NCBI GenBank assembly: GCA_011109175.1
Contig: RDEW01000012.1
Span: forward strand, 717,932-751,973
Length of the DNA: 34,042 nt
From: Dicyema japonicum
Taxonomy: Eukaryota > Dicyemida > Rhombozoa > Dicyemidae
Direction: 5' to 3'
Shown: one piece after another, positions 29,452 through 34,042 of the stretch
Layout: each line of letters starts with the position of its first letter
How positions within the stretch are numbered: the stretch's first letter is position 1
Notes under the pieces: model-generated
What the model saw: the letters and a program-made list of their open reading frames with translations, nothing else
What the model was told of the DNA's origin: nothing
Database searches by the model: none
Program-made: the position numbers and the translations under genes

Positions 29452-30110
29452 ATGATAAGAGCAGTGTTGATTTTTAATCTGGCAGGAAAACTAAGATTTG
29501 TCAAATTTTACACAAATTACGTAATTAATCTCTTATTTTAATTAAAGACAGAAAAAGAACAATCCTATATCACTCGGGAGATATTTATGTCGGTTTCCTC
29601 GAGAAAAAAGCAAGATTCCTCGTTTCTTGAGGGAGTTAGGTTGACACATATATTATTCCAGAATGTTGGGAGACAACGACAACATCCTCGTTTGCCGAAC
29701 CTACGCAACACTGCATTTTATATTCTGCGTTGATTCCGTGGAGAATTACCTAGGAATCCTGGACTTGATCCACGTTTGTGCTCAAATTTAGAATTAGGTT
29801 TTTGTGGAGGTTCTTGATTATATTTTTACGAATGTCTGCGAGGTTGATTTGGTTTTTCACTCGGAAAAAGTAATCGTGGCTTTCACTTTAGGTCCACTCG
29901 GTTCTCAATGAGATCATCGTAGGAGGACTCGTCTTGGAGGTTTCTAAGAATCAACTCGTCTCGAGGATCAATAAGATCGAAAAGATGGAACGATCACAGG
30001 TCTCCATTTATGGATTAATCTAGAATGGACTTGTGGAGAACGCGAAAAGTCTATTGAACATCAAATACAGGGATATTTCCAATTTTGTAAAATATTTTTC
30101 TAAAAAATAA
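29452..30110 (+). CDS. AP3S: AP-3 complex subunit sigma
   Basis: Six exons (29452-29520, 29548-29639, 29662-29773, 29798-29869, 29892-29999, 30024-30110) joined over GT-AG introns of 27, 22, 24, 22 and 24 nt give 179 residues with all phases consistent. The product matches AP-3 sigma along its length: IRAVLIFNLAGKLRFVKFY at the N-terminus, FLEGV, RTYATLHFIFCVDS, ENYLGILDLIHVFVEVLD, NVCEVDLVFHSEKVHSVLNE, VGGLVLEVSKNQ, IEKMERSQ and a short C-terminal tail (human about 193 residues). Sigma subunits are the small longin-fold core of adaptor complexes; AP-3 sorts cargo from endosomes to lysosomes and related organelles. No lesion is seen. AATAAA follows 15 bp after the stop. AP3S1 and AP3S2 cannot be distinguished. 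Confidence 0.93.
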
Positions 30111-30125
30111 CATTCTTGGAATTCC

Positions 30126-30131
30126 AATAAA
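30126..30131 (+). promoter_or_regulatory. Poly(A) signal of AP-3 sigma gene
   Basis: AATAAA begins 15 bp downstream of the TAA of the AP-3 sigma frame. The position fits a very short 3' UTR. Confidence 0.6.
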
Positions 30132-30139
30132 TTTATTCT

Positions 30140-30590
30140 AATAATTTAATTTGCCAGTCATACGGAGGAGGTGTCAACCAAGGGTCTTATATTTTCAAGT
30201 TATTGCGCCGACGATTGAATATGCCTGTTCTGCCTGGAGATTCGCCATTCCTTCTACGAGGGTGGAGCGTGTGAGTTCTCTCAGACGGAAGATCATGAGG
30301 CACATACAATCAGACTCCACATCCGTCCCCAGTCTGCTTTCAGAGGAGGTGACAGTGAGAAATGTCCTGGGCTTCCTACGTATGTGCAATGAGCTATGAA
30401 ACCCATTCAGAGAGAGGGTGGTTCATGCGGAGGAATTCAGATCGGCACTAAAAAATGCACTCCGATAGAATTCCTCTGCAGACATAAAAGAAGACACTTC
30501 AGAAACGTTGTTGGTTCACTGGCGGAGTATTCGAAGAGAATTTTGGCCAACAGACGTTCAGCCGACAATTTAATTAAGCATAAATGATCA
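30140..30590 (+). mobile_element. LINE reverse transcriptase C-terminal fragment
   Basis: The plus strand reads VIAPTIEYACSAWRFAIPST, then RVERVSSLRRKIMRHIQSDS and VTVRNVLGFLRMCNEL. This is the typical 'RP.LEYA..VW....K..ie.iQrr..R.i' end of Jockey/CR1-type RT proteins. After a stop a tail continues in another frame (RSALKNALR). The catalytic part is absent. It lies directly behind the AP-3 sigma gene. Confidence 0.6.
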
Positions 30591-30605
30591 AGAAATAATC
30601 TATGT

Positions 30606-31565
30606 ATGTTAATAACGGTAAAAATGGAATTTACACAAACCACTCGTGGAAAGAGCAAACTTGTGCATGATGGCTATGCGTACATTATGGATAGACAGAG
30701 AGAGAATGTCATATATTGGAGATGTGAGCTGAAAGGAAAATGCAAAGGCAGAGTAAGAACTGTTAACGAAAAACTTAATGGAACTTTGACACCACACGAA
30801 CATCCATTAATTGCAAGACGTTTACATGCGCTGAAAACCGTCAATACGATACAGAAGAGAGCGAGAGATTCTGAAGAAACTACATCCACAGTTAAGCACA
30901 TACCCTATTGATGCTGCTTGTGCGCTACCCAAAAAAAAACTCTTGCACGTACAAGATGGTAATGTTCTAACTAATGAACTTAAATTTTTACAAATCCAAA
31001 TGTGTATGGCTGCTAATTTCACTTTGGGCAGTGTTTATGGCAAAAATACAAAATCTAGGACTGCAGGTATGGTACAATGACCCAGCAAATGCAAACTTAA
31101 TTAAAAATATTCAAGCACTGGCATTTGTTCCTGTACCTCAAGTCATTGAGAGTTTCCGAGCGCTCCTTGAAACTATAGATGACGAGACTGATGACGTGTT
31201 GGGAGATTTTCTTACCTATTTTGAGACAACGTCGATCAGAGCCTTGCAACGTGGAAGGAGAAGACCATTGTTTAGTTTGGAAATCTGGAATGTACACGAC
31301 AGACAAGCAGAAAGCCTCCCAAGAACTACAAATTCACTTGAAGGATGGCACAGATCTTTTTCAAAAAAAATGTCTATAAAACATCCAACCGAAAGAACAG
31401 TCAGAGTGGGAGCTCACAGTAGAACAAGTGATAACCGGAGCGTTGGAATTATGAAGATCAAATAAAAGTACCAGGATGTGAACAAAAAAATAAAGATTAT
31501 TATTGAAAATATGATGAATACACTCCAGTTGAATTTTTGAGTGCGCTTTCTCATAACTTTTAAGT
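30606..31565 (+). mobile_element. FLYWCH/MULE-type element, internally deleted
   Basis: The first frame encodes a FLYWCH zinc finger (MEFTQTTRGKSKLVHDGYAY, then NVIYWRCELKGKCKGR and HEHPLIARR; Cys-Cys-His-His ligands visible). After a break, a second frame gives the C-terminal region usual in FLYWCH-MULE proteins: AKIQNLGLQVWYNDPANANL, IQALAFVPVPQVIESFRALL, YFETTSI and RTTNSLEGWHRSF. The transposase catalytic core that normally lies between is missing. A further small gap follows HPT: the next block KEQSEWELTVEQVITGALEL is in another frame. The relic ends near YDEYTPVEFLSALSHNF. It is an inactive deletion derivative. No terminal inverted repeats were identified. Confidence 0.7.
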
Positions 31566-32639
31566 AAATCTTAACTGTTTTCCCCAAACGTCTTGGAATG
31601 GCAATTGTTAGGGGAATGCCTATGACTTACTCTTTTATTCTTCTAGAATTACTAAATTCTTTAAATAACTTTACTATGAATTAAGCATCGGTGAATTGCT
31701 CATTATCCGCTGACTTGAACTGAAGAGTGCTCATTACCACGGAAGCTTATCATGGAGTGACGTTCACATCATGGAACAACACATATTATACCCAAGAGAC
31801 TGGATAAGATGTGCTCTTCATGAGGTCATGCCAATGCATGCAAGTATGGGCTTTTCTGGTCGTCTAGCAGAGACTTTTTCCACCTCGGATGTATAAAAAA
31901 CTGCTATGTCTGCATGGACACTGGTCGGAAACCCTAATCTCATGTCAAACGAGCCCGTCGAATCAAATGAGTCGTTGGATCTCAATAATACGGACTCCCT
32001 TTGCTCTTCTTTTCGGAGCAAAAGAAAGCCAGAAAGATTCCAATCAAGATTCCAGGACCCGTTCGGATCCCCGCAGCTACATTTCTCCCGATATCCGGCG
32101 AAAGATTGCTCCGAAAAGATGCGAACCTCGTGAAGGAGGTTGCAGAGGTTCGAAATGGCGGTGATCCTGGCCTCTTAACTAAAAGACTTTAGTTGTTTTC
32201 TTATAAATAAATATTGTTTATTAAAGAGGTTGCCGGTAGTCGGGCAGAAATTTCCAGCGGAAAACCTACGAAAGAGATGGAGAAGGCTAACGGAAAGAAT
32301 AGTCGAAAACATGGCACAAGCAAAATCATAAAGACTGTTAACTGGTAACGCGAACGTGCATTAACTAACTTAAGTACGAACTCTGGCTGGAAATTTGAGT
32401 TTGTAGTAGTATTCATATTTTCATAATGTGACTTAGCCATTAATTTTTTCAAAAAGATATATATCCATTTTCTAAAAATTTTTTATTTCTGTCACACATT
32501 AAAAATTGGAACGCTATATTGCCAAGATTTAAGAAATTAACGAAAGAATATCACTTTATAGTTTTATAATTAAATTTTCTTGATTAAATCTCATCAAATT
32601 TCACTTTATCAAATTAGTTCTGTTGAAAAAATAAACAAT
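31566..32639. other. No recognisable gene
   Basis: Open frames at 31889-32190 and 32201-32452 show no family I know. A plus frame near 32225-32342 (SSGKPTKEMEKANGKNSRKH) is basic and ends at a GTAACG donor-like site, but cannot be extended with confidence. Confidence 0.35.
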
Positions 32640-33560
32640 CAACCGAGGGTCAGTAGCCGCCATGACTTCATAGCTATTCCCTTTAAGGATAGCAAGCGAG
32701 AATCACTCGAATAAGCAGCAGCGTTTACGAGGGGGTCTCCTTTTAGTGTAGAAATCCGATTAGCTAGTCGACTCAGGAATTCTAGCGTTTCATGTGCAAG
32801 GGAAACGGACATTTCAACCGTGAACAGAACAAACCTGTAGAACCGCATAAATTGCAAGTAGAAATCCGATTAGCTAGTCGACTCAGGAATTCTAGCGTTT
32901 CATGTGCAAGGGAAACGGACATTTCAACCGTGAACGGAACAAACCTGTAGAACCGCATAAATTGCAAGTTTTGACCTCTTGGCCTTCTCAGCGGTAGAGC
33001 CGACTCCAGAGGCACTCTGATGTAGATGTTTTCCGGGTTCAAAGGTGAAGATAGTAATCCCATCGGGTCGTTTCCCGTCACGTCTGCAAAGGCCGACTGG
33101 TTAGAACATAAAAGGGTGTCCTGCAACATCCAAAGCTTGCCTAATGACTTCATTCAAGGCCATGTGTCTAGGAGATCTTCCCGCACTCTTCCTGCGGGAG
33201 ATTGGGTGCAGGCCAATAAAGTCATTCTGGTCCCTGCATCGGCATCTGTGCGGGACATATACTTTCAACCCGAGTCACAATAAGATCCAAATACGGATGC
33301 ATTCATCATCAAGAAAGTTACCCAAAACTTTGTTAGGAATGGCATTGATCTAGGCATCGCTCTCCGAAGACGCCTCCCAAGACAAACAAGCACGGCGATG
33401 TTGTTTATATGACACCAGCAGATCTTAAAATGACTACCGGTATATGGTATCGTCCGGACCCCGTTGAGAGTTCAGGGAAGGTGAGGGGGAAACGGTTTGG
33501 TTTGGTCCCAGGCCTCACGCTGGTCAGTAAAAAATTCGGGGAGGGAGTTTAGAATCCTCT
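32640..33560 (-). mobile_element. RLE-type LINE 3' fragment (minus-strand copy)
   Basis: Read minus, this is another C-terminus of the LINE-A family. It carries AWINAIPNKVLGNFLDDEC, a knuckle remnant CRCRDQNDFIGLHP, KSAGRSPRHMALNEVIRQAL, VGLCRRDGKRPDGITIF (nuclease Pro-Asp-Gly) and an end block SLAHETLEFLSRLANRIS. A 110-bp tandem duplication (32748-32967) and scattered stops disrupt it. The RT part is missing. Confidence 0.7.
32748..32967. repeat. 110-bp tandem duplication
   Basis: Bases 32748-32857 recur at 32858-32967 with one visible difference (gaacagaac versus gaacggaac). It lies inside a LINE 3' fragment. Confidence 0.9.
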
Positions 33561-33729
33561 TGACAAGGATGTTAAGGAACTCACACTTAATTTTAAGAAA
33601 TAAGAACAGCAATATTAATTAACCTAAGGCATATATGAGCGTTTAATGTTCAAGAACATGATCACCAGATGATTATAAGAAAATTTATCAGTTAAAAGAA
33701 GCATATTTACATATTAATGATATTTTTTA

Positions 33730-33945
33730 ATGAAAACAGTTAACATGTGCTCTATCTTCAGAGGGCAGTTAGAAAATATAAGAGCAATCATCAAGCTTGT
33801 GTTAGAGATAGAGATGAATAGTGAGCTCAGAACTGAAGAAAACGGCCTGATAAAGCTAATGAAAATGGCGATACAAGACAAAATGGCCAATTTTATGGAA
33901 CAGAGTGATGTTAGAGAATCGTATATAAAACTTCAGGATCAGTAA
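33730..33945 (+). CDS. Unidentified small open frame, helix-rich
   Basis: 71 codons from ATG include QLENIRAIIKLVLEIEMNSE, ENGLIKLMKMAIQDKMANFM and VRESYIKLQDQ. The charged, amphipathic, helix-like pattern looks coding. A GT-AG pair of 23 nt (GTTAAC at 33740 to TTCAG at 33762) lies within the first codons, so the true start may be in an upstream exon such as 33670-33720 (KKIYQLKEAYLHINDIF). Family not recognised. Confidence 0.35.
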   Translation: MKTVNMCSIFRGQLENIRAIIKLVLEIEMNSELRTEENGLIKLMKMAIQDKMANFMEQSDVRESYIKLQDQ

Positions 33946-34042
33946 ATAAATAGAGATAGATACTGGCAAAGAGTTTAAACCATACGGTAACTAGCCTATC
34001 TCCCTTATCTAACCCAATAAAAAACTTCACTTTTACGCAGAG

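Noticed and set aside
31880-32130. Second RTE endonuclease fragment (gttcggatccccgcagctac resembles 417-450)
   Set aside because: Only about 20 bp look alike and no endonuclease motif can be read in any frame.
1-34042. CRISPR arrays, bacterial operons, riboswitches or ribosome-binding sites
   Set aside because: No regularly spaced repeats were seen, and the spliced animal genes and non-LTR elements show this is eukaryotic nuclear DNA.

Overview
The window looks like nuclear DNA of a metazoan. It is A+T-rich, crowded with decayed retrotransposons, and carries single-copy animal genes: an AP-3 sigma adaptin, a Max-like bHLH-zipper factor, LAMP-like lysosomal glycoproteins, a NIPA-type magnesium transporter, a Ras-like GTPase and a Mieap-like protein. 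Most of these genes only read through if very short GT-AG introns are removed. Those I could fix by phase and family alignment are 19, 21, 22, 22, 22, 22, 24, 24, 24, 24, 24, 26 and 27 nt, plus two longer ones (39 and 48 nt). Introns this short are documented among animals in dicyemid mesozoans (about 26 nt on average in published work), so a dicyemid-like source is my best inference. It is not proven.

Layout. 1-2.5 kb: relics of an RTE-type endonuclease and an R4/Dong-type reverse transcriptase, both on minus. 3.7-4.4 kb: a broken zinc-dependent dehydrogenase (plus) next to a CZIB-like small gene (minus). 4.5-7.8 kb: Jockey/CR1 LINE fragments. 8.0-12.6 kb: a LAMP-like cluster on minus, consisting of a C-terminal relic, an almost complete copy and a third copy cut by an N-gap; the Max-like gene lies between the last two. 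A second Jockey ORF1 copy and a compact hairpin cluster also lie here. 12.8-14.1 kb: an unidentified split gene, an RT scrap and the Ras-like gene. 14.8-18.7 kb: a hAT relic, SINE-like DNA and a Jockey/I LINE. 18.8-26.8 kb: an unidentified plus-strand coding segment, an RLE-type LINE 3' fragment, the NIPA-like gene, then a nearly intact LINE with a restriction-like endonuclease (LINE-A) abutting a degraded cousin (LINE-B). 28-30.1 kb: the Mieap-like gene (minus) and the AP-3 sigma gene (plus). 30.1-33.6 kb: a LINE tail, an internally deleted FLYWCH/MULE element and another RLE-LINE 3' fragment.

Functionally, AP-3 sigma (endosome-to-lysosome cargo sorting) and the LAMP-like proteins (which carry a terminal tyrosine sorting motif) belong to one trafficking route. 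Their co-occurrence here may be chance.

The window also holds at least five near-identical tandem duplications of 110-164 bp. Several break genes, which suggests haplotype or contig-overlap artefacts in the assembly, or an active duplication process.
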